A stretch of 10,460 nt of DNA from Methylomonas sp. (GTDB lineage: Bacteria; Pseudomonadota; Gammaproteobacteria; Methylococcales; Methylomonadaceae): contig JALXCS010000344.1 of NCBI GenBank assembly GCA_026990815.1, positions 1,071-11,530 of the forward strand, given 5' to 3'. The translations under genes were made by a program, and so were the position numbers. The first letter of the stretch is position 1. Each line of letters begins with the position of its first letter. This document shows, one piece after another, positions 1 through 6,946 of the stretch. Below the pieces are notes generated by a model. That model was not told the DNA's origin. It ran no database searches and saw only the letters and a list, made by a program, of their open reading frames with translations.

Positions 1-2
1 GC

Positions 3-989
3 AAGGAAATTGATTTACGGGTTTCAACAGTACCGACCATGTACGGCGAAAGCGTAGTTATCCGTTTATTGGACAAGGAAAATGCGGTTCTGGATTTCGA
101 ACAACTGGGTTTTACGGGCAAAAACGCCAAATCATTTATCGATATTCTGGATAAACCCAATGGCATTGTTTTAATAACCGGGCCAACGGGAAGTGGTAAA
201 TCAACTACACTTTATGCTGCACTGAAAAAACTTAATAGCGCTGAAAGTAAAATTATCACCGTTGAAGATCCGGTTGAATACCAGATGGATGGTGTAAATC
301 AAATTCAGACCAAGCCACAAATTGGATTAACTTTTGCCACCGCGTTAAGGTCAATTGTCCGGCAAGATCCGGATATCATTATGATAGGAGAAATGCGTGA
401 TCTTGAAACAGCTAAAATAGCTGTTCAATCGGCATTAACCGGTCACCTGGTACTGTCGACACTGCATACTAATGATGCAGCAGGTGGTGTGACACGGCTT
501 CTTGATATGGGGTTGGAAGAATATTTGTTAAGTTCAACCGTGAACGGAATTTTGGCGCAACGACTGGTCAGGAAATTATGTCCTAGCTGTAAAAAGCCTC
601 ACCCCATTGGTGATGAACTGATTGAACAAATGCAATTACGGAAATATCAACCGAAAGGTGAGATTGTGATGTATGCCCCTGTTGGTTGTGATGACTGCGC
701 CGGCATAGGCTATCGGGGCCGGATTGCAATTATTGAATTTTTGAAAATGACCGATCCAATCAGGTCATTGATTATGGCTCGTGCTGAGGCTGGAGATATC
801 CAGAAACTGGCAGTAAAGGAAGGCATGTTAACCATGAATGATGATGGTATGGCGAAAGTGGTGCAAGGCGTCACAACTTTGGAAGAAGTGATGAGTCATG
901 TTTCGGTTGATAATATTTCCCCTGAAAGCCATGCATTGCTGCAAGCTCGTAGTTTGTTGAGTGAGGCGAAGAAAAAAATTGATATTTAG
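3..989 (+). CDS. gspE: Type II secretion ATPase GspE, 5' end cut off by the window edge
   Basis: This is the cytoplasmic hexameric ATPase that powers the T2SS by driving pseudopilus assembly. The reading frame is open from base 3 and reads KEIDLRVSTVPTMYGES before the first ATG at 39. That stretch is conserved GspE sequence, so the ATG at 39 is internal and the true start lies outside. About 328 residues are present; the family is usually 500-570, so the GspL-binding N-terminal domain is missing. Visible motifs are Walker A GPTGSGKST (180-206), an Asp box (ITVEDPVEYQ), a Walker B-type IMIGEMRD (378-401), a His box (STLHTNDAAGGVTRLLDMG), and the GspE tetracysteine zinc site CPSC (579-590) and CDDC (687-698). 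The zinc site is typical of GspE and PilB types and argues against a PilT retraction ATPase. gspF follows 35 nt downstream. All visible catalytic motifs look intact. Confidence 0.97.
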   Translation, partial: KEIDLRVSTVPTMYGESVVIRLLDKENAVLDFEQLGFTGKNAKSFIDILDKPNGIVLITGPTGSGKSTTLYAALKKLNSAESKIITVEDPVEYQMDGVNQIQTKPQIGLTFATALRSIVRQDPDIIMIGEMRDLETAKIAVQSALTGHLVLSTLHTNDAAGGVTRLLDMGLEEYLLSSTVNGILAQRLVRKLCPSCKKPHPIGDELIEQMQLRKYQPKGEIVMYAPVGCDDCAGIGYRGRIAIIEFLKMTDPIRSLIMARAEAGDIQKLAVKEGMLTMNDDGMAKVVQGVTTLEEVMSHVSVDNISPESHALLQARSLLSEAKKKIDI

Positions 990-1024
990 GGATGATTTCT
1001 TGCGGATAACAGAAAAAAACTGGA

Positions 1025-2242
1025 ATGGCATTATATTTTTATAAGGCAGTTACCCGCGATGGGGAAATTGTTGAAGAACATAAAGAAGCGGTGGACGAGC
1101 AGTCCGTAATCCAGGCGTTACAAAAAGATGGCTTGATGCCTATCAAGGTGTCATTAGCCTCTGCTAATCCTTTTAGCTTTTTAAAACTGGGCGCTAACGC
1201 TAATAAGCTGCCGCAGAAAGATATTTTACTTTTTACCCGTGAATTAGCGACATTGTTAGAGGCTGGGCTGCCACTGGATAAGTCTTTGTCAGTGCTGATG
1301 GATCTTACTGAAGATAATGTCAAACTCAACAAGATGATTGAGCAAGTACTGGATTGTGTCAAGGGCGGATCAACTCTTGCAGATGCATTGGAAAGCCAAA
1401 CCAATATATTTAATAAATTTTACTTGAATATGGTTCGTGCGGGAGAATTGGGCGGTAGCCTGGAGGGAGTGCTCAGTCGCTTGACTGAATACCTGGAACG
1501 TTCAAAAGAATTAAAAGACAGCGTTGGAACAGCTTTGATTTATCCTGCTATTTTGCTGGTGATGTCAATGGCTTCTATCTTTGTAATGTTGACTTTTGTG
1601 GTGCCTCAGTTTACTGAAATGTTTGAAAGTGCGGGCAAAGAGCTGCCTATTTCGACCCAAATTGTTGTTGGTGCTGCAGAATGGTTACAGCAGTATTGGT
1701 GGCTGGTAATTTCTGGAGTCTTACTGATAATGGCATATGTTAATTATCAAATGATTGACCCGGTCAGGAAAAAGCGCTGGGATAAGCGGTTTCTGAAGTT
1801 ACCGCTGGTTGGTGAGATTGTATTAAATATGGAAACGGCAAATCTGGCCCGCACCATGGGAACTTTACTAGGCAACGGTGTTTCAATATTAACTGTTTTA
1901 ACGATTGTTCAGGAAACTGTTGGTAATCTGGTATTGGCGGAAGCTGTTGGCGAGGCAGCCGGCAAGCTCAAACAAGGTCAGAATATGTCAAGCGCATTGA
2001 TTGAGAGTGAGCGCTTCCCCAAGCTTGCCATGCAGATGATCAAGATGGGAGAGGAAACAGGCAAACTTGAAGAAATGCTACTTAAGGTTGCAAATCTATA
2101 TGATAAACAATTGAAAGTGGCTATCGAAAGGATGCTTGCACTCATGGAGCCAGTGCTTATTATTTCCTTGGGGCTGATAATTGCCGGGATAATTGTTTCA
2201 ATTTTAATGGCTATTTTGAGTGTGAATGATTTGGCATTTTAA
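1025..2242 (+). CDS. gspF: Type II secretion inner-membrane platform protein GspF
   Basis: GspF is the polytopic inner-membrane platform protein that couples the GspE ATPase to pseudopilin insertion. The 405-residue product has the normal family length and begins MALYFYKAV, close to the usual MALF-YKA start. Two T2SSF domains are visible, at about residues 68-191 (LLFTRELATLLEAGLPLDKS) and 271-393 (ANLARTMGTLLGNGVSIL). Three hydrophobic helices lie at about 172-197, 225-244 and 375-400, the usual GspF/PilC topology. No good Shine-Dalgarno sequence precedes the ATG; the bases just before it are AAAAAACTGGA, so translation may depend partly on coupling to gspE. gspG begins 14 nt after the stop. 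PilC of type IV pili is the main alternative by fold, but the GspG-type neighbours settle the T2SS assignment. Confidence 0.97.
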   Translation: MALYFYKAVTRDGEIVEEHKEAVDEQSVIQALQKDGLMPIKVSLASANPFSFLKLGANANKLPQKDILLFTRELATLLEAGLPLDKSLSVLMDLTEDNVKLNKMIEQVLDCVKGGSTLADALESQTNIFNKFYLNMVRAGELGGSLEGVLSRLTEYLERSKELKDSVGTALIYPAILLVMSMASIFVMLTFVVPQFTEMFESAGKELPISTQIVVGAAEWLQQYWWLVISGVLLIMAYVNYQMIDPVRKKRWDKRFLKLPLVGEIVLNMETANLARTMGTLLGNGVSILTVLTIVQETVGNLVLAEAVGEAAGKLKQGQNMSSALIESERFPKLAMQMIKMGEETGKLEEMLLKVANLYDKQLKVAIERMLALMEPVLIISLGLIIAGIIVSILMAILSVNDLAF

Positions 2243-2247
2243 CTTTT

Positions 2248-2251
2248 GGAG
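2248..2251 (+). promoter_or_regulatory. Shine-Dalgarno site of gspG
   Basis: GGAG lies five bases before the ATG at 2257. It is one of the cleanest ribosome-binding sites in the cluster, which fits gspG encoding the most abundant pseudopilin. It favours 2257 over the nearby in-frame ATGs at 2266 and 2269. Confidence 0.7.
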
Positions 2252-2256
2252 TTGTA

Positions 2257-2697
2257 ATGGAAAGAATGATGAAAATTAAAAAAACAGCAACACAGCATGG
2301 ATTTACTCTGCTTGAATTATTGGTGGTGTTGGCCATTATCGCCATGTTGGCGGGATTAGTCGGGCCACAGGTAATGAAACATATGGGTGGTGCAAAAAGC
2401 AAAACAGCGAAAGTGCAAATTGAAGATTTATCTGCTGCGCTTGATATGTATCGGCTGGATGTCGGTAAATATCCGACTACTGAGCAGGGATTGCAAGCCT
2501 TGGTAGAAAAACCTGATAATGCTAAACGTTGGAATGGACCGTATTTACGCAAAAACAAAATTCCGCAAGATCCATGGGGTGAGGATTATAAATATGCTTC
2601 TCCCGGTGAAAAAGGCAAGTTCGATATATACACCTATGGCCTGGATGGTAAAGAAGGCGGTGAAGGCGAAGATGCAGATATTGGAAACTGGGATTAA
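2257..2697 (+). CDS. gspG: Major pseudopilin GspG
   Basis: GspG is the major subunit of the T2SS pseudopilus, inserted in the inner membrane and assembled into a periplasmic filament. The 146-residue precursor has a 15-residue basic leader (MERMMKIKKTATQHG) cut before FTLLELLVVLAIIAML, giving an N-terminal Phe and Glu at mature position 5, the class III signal read by prepilin peptidase. The GspG hallmarks follow: a TTEQGLQALVEKP stretch, a DPWG(E/N)xYxY segment, and the C-terminal calcium loop GLDGKEGGEGEDADIGNWD (residues 128-146). The acidic residues of this loop match the calcium ligands known in the family. Length is normal. A 106-nt gap separates it from gspH, the longest gap in the cluster. 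I see no damage or unusual feature. Confidence 0.98.
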   Translation: MERMMKIKKTATQHGFTLLELLVVLAIIAMLAGLVGPQVMKHMGGAKSKTAKVQIEDLSAALDMYRLDVGKYPTTEQGLQALVEKPDNAKRWNGPYLRKNKIPQDPWGEDYKYASPGEKGKFDIYTYGLDGKEGGEGEDADIGNWD

Positions 2698-2803
2698 AAA
2701 ATTAAGCCCTATCATCGATCTGGATGTTCAATTTCCAAATCGACCTTTGGGATAGCGGTATCATATTAGACTATCGTTCCTGAAATAAATACAGGCATTG
2801 CAG
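2698..2803 (+). other. gspG-gspH intergenic gap with two competing weak hairpins
   Basis: This gap interrupts an otherwise gapless operon. Two small stems can be drawn. One pairs 2715-2723 with 2735-2743 (nine pairs with one mismatch). The other pairs CCAAA at 2735-2739 with TTTGG at 2746-2750. They share the CCAAA segment, so they exclude each other. Neither is followed by a T-run, so a standard intrinsic terminator is not supported. An mRNA-processing or stability role that raises gspG relative to later genes is possible but is inference. Confidence 0.3.
2792..2795 (+). promoter_or_regulatory. Probable Shine-Dalgarno site of gspH
   Basis: CAGG lies eight bases before the ATG at 2804. It supports ATG 2804 over the in-frame TTG at 2798, which would leave only a two-base spacer. 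Confidence 0.45.
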
Positions 2804-3247
2804 ATGAGAGAAAAAGGATTCTCGTTAATTGAATTAACTGTTGTGCTTGTCATTATGATAGCCGGGGCGGCACTTGTTGGACCACATATTTCTGCGGGTA
2901 GAGAGACTTCGCAAATAAAAGCTGCTGCCAGGGATTTAGCGTCTGCACTTCGCTATGCAAGAGGCCAATCATTAATTAGTCAGAAGGAAGTCTATGTCAG
3001 TATTGATCTTGATAACAATGAATATCAATTAAGTACCCGGGACAAGGTCTACAAGATTGCGGAAGATATTGATATTACCCTAGTGACAGCTCAATCCGAG
3101 CAAACCGGAGAAGGGCAAGGCAATATACGTTTTTTTCCTGATGGCTCATCAACGGGGGGGAGGATTACCCTGAAGGGCAGTAATGAAGTTGAATGGCTGG
3201 TTGATGTGAACTGGCTGACTGGGCATGTGCAGATTTTAGATGAATAG
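2804..3247 (+). CDS. gspH: Minor pseudopilin GspH
   Basis: GspH is a minor pseudopilin that joins the filament below the GspI-J-K tip. With the ATG at 2804 the product has 147 residues. A very short leader (MREKG) is cut before FSLIELTVVLVIM, which keeps the Phe at position 1 and Glu at position 5. I chose this ATG over an upstream in-frame TTG at 2798 because of the CAGG site and the family's short leaders. The body carries the GspH pattern ALRYARGQSLISQKEVYVSI, followed by the C-terminal IRFFPDGSSTGGRITL motif that is characteristic of the GspH/FimT fold. A run of seven Gs (3154-3160) falls inside that motif. The last 8 nt overlap the start of gspI, so the two are probably translationally coupled. 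Confidence 0.94.
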   Translation: MREKGFSLIELTVVLVIMIAGAALVGPHISAGRETSQIKAAARDLASALRYARGQSLISQKEVYVSIDLDNNEYQLSTRDKVYKIAEDIDITLVTAQSEQTGEGQGNIRFFPDGSSTGGRITLKGSNEVEWLVDVNWLTGHVQILDE

Positions 3248-3674
3248 GAACAAGCAAAATAAACAACACGGATTTTCCTTGCTGGAAATACTGGTGGCTT
3301 TTTCCATTCTTTCCTTATCTTTGGGAATTTTGCTTAATATTTTTTCGTCAGGAGTTCGTACCGCGGTTTTGTCGGAAGACTATACTGCCGCAGTGCAAAT
3401 TGCTGAATCATTGCTGGCCAGGACTGGTGTAGAAAATGAATTGGTGGAGGGAGAACTAAGTGGCGAAGAATATGAAAAATATAATTGGACGATCAGCAGC
3501 TATCCTTATGAAGTTTATGAGCAGCATAATCTAGAACCCCCAGAAAACAGCACTGGCAAAAAAGATAAACTTAAGGTCTTTCAGGTTATTGTTACCGTTG
3601 CTTGGAACGAAGGAGAAGGTGACGAAAATGAGCGGGTGGTTCAATTGAATACCCTTAAATACAGCTTCAATTAA
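3240..3674 (+). CDS. gspI: Minor pseudopilin GspI
   Basis: GspI nucleates the tip complex of the pseudopilus with GspJ and GspK. The 144-residue precursor begins MNRNKQNKQHG and is cut before FSLLEILVAFSILSLSLG, with Glu at mature position 5. The sequence QIAESLLARTGVENELVEGE is the typical GspI alpha-beta transition (A-x-SLLA), followed by a tryptophan-containing strand (YNWTISSYPYE) and a C-terminal VIVTVAWNEG strand with the usual VxVxW spacing. The start overlaps the end of gspH by 8 nt. No Shine-Dalgarno sequence is visible, so translation likely depends on ribosomes arriving from gspH. gspJ starts two bases after its stop. Length and order are normal. Confidence 0.94.
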   Translation: MNRNKQNKQHGFSLLEILVAFSILSLSLGILLNIFSSGVRTAVLSEDYTAAVQIAESLLARTGVENELVEGELSGEEYEKYNWTISSYPYEVYEQHNLEPPENSTGKKDKLKVFQVIVTVAWNEGEGDENERVVQLNTLKYSFN

Positions 3675-3676
3675 TA

Positions 3677-4339
3677 ATGCAAAAAAACTTCGGGTTTACA
3701 TTGATAGAAGTGCTCATCGGTATGAGTCTTTTGAGCGTTATGATGCTATTGCTCTTTGGCAGTTTGCGAATTTCGGTTCGTAATTGGGATGCGGGCGAAG
3801 AACGAATTTTTGAAGTCAGCGAAGTTGCTAGTGTTCAAAATTTTTTTCAAAGGTTTTTGACTTCAGTTCGGCCGTTTGAAGATGATTTTTCTGGTGATGA
3901 GCCGGAGTTCAGTTTTCAGGGCGAAAGTCGAAAGCTCAGGTTTGTCGCTTCATTACCTGCAAGTGCAGGGAGGCAAGGGTTGCAGATTTTTTCATTAAAA
4001 CTGAAATCTTATGATGACAGCGAAAATTTGACGGTGGATATTGTGCCGTTTTTGCCAGCTGCCGATGGTGAAGAATGGAAGGATGAAGAAGTCACGTTGG
4101 CGGAAAAGATTACTGATTTTAAATTATCTTATTTTGGTGCTATTGATGACGATGATGAGGCGACGTGGCATGAACAATGGCTGGACCAAAAACAATTGCC
4201 TTCGTTGGTGAAAGTGGAAATTGAATTTGAGAATAGTGCGTTATGGCCAGAACTTGTTGTTGCGCCAAGAATGAGCACTGCACAGTCAGCATCAACTCGT
4301 AACAAAGGTTTTAACCTGGATGAACCGGACCTGTTATAA
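3677..4339 (+). CDS. gspJ: Minor pseudopilin GspJ
   Basis: GspJ binds GspI and GspK in the pseudopilus tip. The 220-residue precursor has a six-residue leader (MQKNFG) cut before FTLIEVLIGMSLLSVMMLLL, with Glu at mature position 5. The mature protein contains the GspJ-type RISVRNWDAGEERI helix, an RFLTSVRPF segment and the C-terminal LPSLVKVEIEF strand, which matches the family's P-x-x-V-x-(V/L)-x-(I/V) pattern. The globular part is rich in Asp and Glu. The ATG follows the gspI stop by two bases with no clear Shine-Dalgarno sequence, which suggests coupling by reinitiation. Its last 20 nt overlap gspK. A T7 run lies at 3841-3847; no frame disruption is seen. Confidence 0.93.
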   Translation: MQKNFGFTLIEVLIGMSLLSVMMLLLFGSLRISVRNWDAGEERIFEVSEVASVQNFFQRFLTSVRPFEDDFSGDEPEFSFQGESRKLRFVASLPASAGRQGLQIFSLKLKSYDDSENLTVDIVPFLPAADGEEWKDEEVTLAEKITDFKLSYFGAIDDDDEATWHEQWLDQKQLPSLVKVEIEFENSALWPELVVAPRMSTAQSASTRNKGFNLDEPDLL

Positions 4340-5264
4340 GACCAGTTCGTTGCAACAGGGTATGGCATTGGTTCTGGTATTGTGGGTGCTCACTCTTTTG
4401 ACCATTATGGCCGGTAGTTTTGCCTTGAGTATCAGGCGCGAAGCCTCGGTAATCAGCAGTGTCAGAGATAGTGCTGAAGCCTCGGCAGTTGCAAGAGCAG
4501 GGGTTATTATTGCCCAGAAAATGTTGTTAAACCCAGATAAAAATGAGCGCTGGCTGGCTAATGGAACTGTTTATCCTGTGGAATATGCGGGCACTGAAAT
4601 TAAAATTAAGATTGTTAGTGAGCAGGGGAAAATAAATCTAAACAAGGCCAAAAAGAAGTTACTGGAAAACATGATCAAGTACTTTGATGATGAGGATGAT
4701 AGGGCAGTAAAAATTGCTGATGCAATTCTGGATTGGCGCGATACCAATGATCTGGTTAGGTTGCATGGTGCGGAAACAGCTCAATATCAGGATGAAAATT
4801 TGAAGTATGTGCCTAGAAACAAGCCTTTTCAAAGTATTGAAGAATTACAGTTGGTTTTAGGTGTGGATCAGGAGCTGTATAAAAATCTTGAGCCGTTAAT
4901 CACCATTTATTCAAAAAATGGTAATGTCGATAAAAATACGGCATCTGAAACTGTTTTAGCAATTTTAGAAGGCCAAACACAGGAACAGCAGGAAAAAAAG
5001 CAAAAAGAGACTGAAATTAAAGATGAGCAGGATGAATTGTCAACTTTGTTTGACCCCAAAAAAAACAAACTCAACACCACAACACAAGGGGCATTTACTA
5101 TATTTTCTGAAGCAAAGCTAGAAAATGGGGCAAAGTCAATGATAAAGACTATTATTAGAAGAATGAGTCCTCCGATAAAAGGAAAACCACCTTTTCTGGT
5201 GTCATCCTGGAGCAGGCTGTATAGTTCTGACGAGTCCTTATTTGAAGCGGAAGAGGAACAATAA
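4320..5264 (+). CDS. gspK: Large tip pseudopilin GspK
   Basis: GspK caps the pseudopilus, with GspI and GspJ beneath it. The 314-residue precursor has a 14-residue leader ending QQG, cut before MALVLVLWVLTLLTIMAGSF. It lacks the Glu at mature position 5 that the other pseudopilins carry, as expected for GspK, which caps the filament. The helical insert typical of the family is recognisable in INLNKAKKKLLENMIKYF, ILDWRDTNDLVRLHGAE (the DWxD motif) and NKPFQSIEELQLVLGVD. A Gln/Glu/Lys-rich low-complexity stretch (about residues 218-250) joins this to the C-terminal part. Size fits the family (about 300-350). An AAAGG at 4304-4308 is the only ribosome-site candidate, eleven bases from the ATG. 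The start overlaps gspJ by 20 nt. Confidence 0.95.
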   Translation: MNRTCYKTSSLQQGMALVLVLWVLTLLTIMAGSFALSIRREASVISSVRDSAEASAVARAGVIIAQKMLLNPDKNERWLANGTVYPVEYAGTEIKIKIVSEQGKINLNKAKKKLLENMIKYFDDEDDRAVKIADAILDWRDTNDLVRLHGAETAQYQDENLKYVPRNKPFQSIEELQLVLGVDQELYKNLEPLITIYSKNGNVDKNTASETVLAILEGQTQEQQEKKQKETEIKDEQDELSTLFDPKKNKLNTTTQGAFTIFSEAKLENGAKSMIKTIIRRMSPPIKGKPPFLVSSWSRLYSSDESLFEAEEEQ

Positions 5265-5277
5265 ATAACAATTACGC

Positions 5278-6381
5278 ATGAATAGATTGGGTCGAAATAT
5301 AAGCGATTTTTTTCGTTGGTGGCAGAGCGAGCTGGCTTTTTTAGTGCCGGAGCCACTTAAACGTATATTTAGTGAAAACAAAGGCAAAATAATTATCGAG
5401 CCTGAGGCCGATTCTGTTCGAGTCTATTTTGTTCTGGGAAATCATAAACATCAGCTTGGCGTTTTTGAACTTAACGAGATAGGCAAGGCTGAATATCTTG
5501 CTTTGCTTGAGAAAGATAATCGGCTGGAAAAGTCAGATTTGGTGATTCGCCTTTCTGATCATGATGCTATCGAAAAAATAATATTTTTACCTGCGGCAGC
5601 TGAGGACAATCTTGAACAGGTAATCTCTTACGAACTGGATAAGTTGACGCCATTTCATCCGGAACAGGTTTATTTTGCAGTCAGGGTTCTGGATGATAAC
5701 GCTCAGCCCGATCAGATTGAGGTGCAGTTGGTTTTAACGCCTCGGGAAAGGCTGGATGCTATTTGTAAGGAACTGAAAGGCTGGGGGCTGGTTCCTGCGG
5801 TTGCTGATTTTGTCGGTCATCCAAACGATTTTGAACATGACAGGGAAACCTATAATTTATTGCCAACCTGGGCAAGGGCACAGGAAAATGTTTTTGCGCA
5901 AGCTATAAATTATGGTGTCATTGGTCTATTGTTGATTTTGTTGGCGGCTGTTTTGGTTATTCCTGTCTGGAAAGAAGCCACGGCAGTCGAGCAACTGAAT
6001 GAGCAAATTAGGGATGTTGCCAAAGATGCTGCGGAAGTTGAAGAGTTGCGAAATGAAATTGAACAGCTTCAGGATAAAACTGCCCGCTTGTTGGAAAAGA
6101 AAACCAATGCGGCATCGATGCTTGAAATGCTGGAAGTTCTCAGTAGGTTGATTCCTGATGATACCTGGTTAAAGCATTTGAGATTTTCAAAAGGGAAATT
6201 ACAGATTCAAGGCCAGTCACCTACTGCTTCCTCATTAATTAGTCTGTTGGAAGAATCTGATTTGTTTGAGAGTGTAAGATTCGTGTCTCCCGTTACTCAG
6301 GATAGAAGGACTGGGCTGGAGCGTTTTCAGATTTCTGCTGAGATCAGTAAAGGAAAGAAGAATGTTGGATCAACTGAATAA
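5278..6381 (+). CDS. gspL: Type II secretion protein GspL with a PilN-type periplasmic half
   Basis: GspL is a bitopic inner-membrane protein that holds GspE at the membrane and pairs with GspM. The 367-residue product has a cytoplasmic part of about 210 residues (including LVPEPLKRIF and QVISYELDKLTPFHPEQVYF), one membrane helix at about 212-235, a coiled-coil-like stretch (about 240-280, VEELRNEIEQLQDKTARLLE) and a C-terminal ferredoxin-like domain (MLEVLSRLIPDDTWLKHLRF, LQIQGQSPTASSLISLLEES) of PilN type. The cytoplasmic half resembles the actin-like PilM/GspL fold but is somewhat short, so domain losses are possible. PilN alone would lack this cytoplasmic half. It starts 13 nt after gspK without a well-spaced ribosome site and overlaps gspM by 20 nt. 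The GspL role is assigned from position plus architecture. Confidence 0.88.
   Translation: MNRLGRNISDFFRWWQSELAFLVPEPLKRIFSENKGKIIIEPEADSVRVYFVLGNHKHQLGVFELNEIGKAEYLALLEKDNRLEKSDLVIRLSDHDAIEKIIFLPAAAEDNLEQVISYELDKLTPFHPEQVYFAVRVLDDNAQPDQIEVQLVLTPRERLDAICKELKGWGLVPAVADFVGHPNDFEHDRETYNLLPTWARAQENVFAQAINYGVIGLLLILLAAVLVIPVWKEATAVEQLNEQIRDVAKDAAEVEELRNEIEQLQDKTARLLEKKTNAASMLEMLEVLSRLIPDDTWLKHLRFSKGKLQIQGQSPTASSLISLLEESDLFESVRFVSPVTQDRRTGLERFQISAEISKGKKNVGSTE
6351..6354 (+). promoter_or_regulatory. Shine-Dalgarno site of gspM
   Basis: AGGA, within AAAGGAAAG, lies seven bases before the ATG at 6362 and inside the 3' end of gspL. It supports the overlapping start of gspM. Confidence 0.6.
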
Positions 6382-6946
6382 GCAGCAAAAGCGATGGGTT
6401 GCGCTGGCTCTGTTGGGCGTTGTGGTTGTGTTTGTCATTTTGATAGTGATTGTGCCGTTAATTAATGCCGGCCTTGACTACAATGAAACCAAACAAGACC
6501 TGGCTTTTCGATTAAAGCGATATAAGGAGGTTATTGCCAGTAAAGACAAAGTCATGGCAAATGCTGAAAATGTTAAAAAGCAATATGCAGAGCAGGAATA
6601 TTTTAATACCCGTGAAACAGAAGCACTGGCTTCTGCTGACCTGCAAAAATTTATAAAAACGGCTATTTCTGCTGCCGGAGGGCAGCTAACCAGTACCCAG
6701 GTATTACCCAGTAAAACAGAAGAAGATATTACCCGGATTACAGTTAAAGTAAGAATGAATGGAACTATCGAGCATTTGCGGCAGGTTTTGTACGATATCG
6801 AGATGTCAAAGCCTTTAATGCTAATAGAGGAAATGGATATCAGGCCAGTCAGAGGAAGGCGTAACAGAAAAACCAGAAAAATAGAGCCAAGCAACAAGAT
6901 GAATGTCAATTTTCAAGTGGTTAGTTTTATGAGAATTAAATCATGA
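6362..6946 (+). CDS. gspM: Type II secretion protein GspM (subtype b-like)
   Basis: GspM is the small inner-membrane partner of GspL and helps anchor the GspE-GspL complex. The 194-residue product has a short basic cytoplasmic N-terminus (MLDQLNKQQKR), one strong membrane helix at about residues 12-34, a helical stem (about 40-80) and a ferredoxin-like periplasmic domain (about 90-194: LQKFIKTAISAAGGQL, ITVKVRMNGTIEHLRQVLYD). That pattern fits the T2SS protein M subtype b / PilO-like fold. Residues 161-173 form a strongly basic loop containing RGRRNRKTRK, which is unusual. The gene overlaps gspL by 20 nt and the next gene by 4 nt (ATGA), as expected for proteins made in matched amounts. PilO is the structural alternative; the context favours GspM. 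Confidence 0.88.
   Translation: MLDQLNKQQKRWVALALLGVVVVFVILIVIVPLINAGLDYNETKQDLAFRLKRYKEVIASKDKVMANAENVKKQYAEQEYFNTRETEALASADLQKFIKTAISAAGGQLTSTQVLPSKTEEDITRITVKVRMNGTIEHLRQVLYDIEMSKPLMLIEEMDIRPVRGRRNRKTRKIEPSNKMNVNFQVVSFMRIKS

Noticed and set aside
39..41. ATG at 39 as the start of gspE
   Set aside because: The frame is open upstream to the window edge and encodes conserved GspE sequence (EIDLRVSTVPT), so the gene continues to the left.
2519..2755. + strand frame overlapping the end of gspG (78 codons)
   Set aside because: It is out of frame with the well-conserved GspG C-terminus and has no ribosome site or protein-like pattern.
2798..2800. TTG at 2798 as the start of gspH
   Set aside because: ATG at 2804 is in frame, has a CAGG eight bases upstream and gives a typical short GspH leader.
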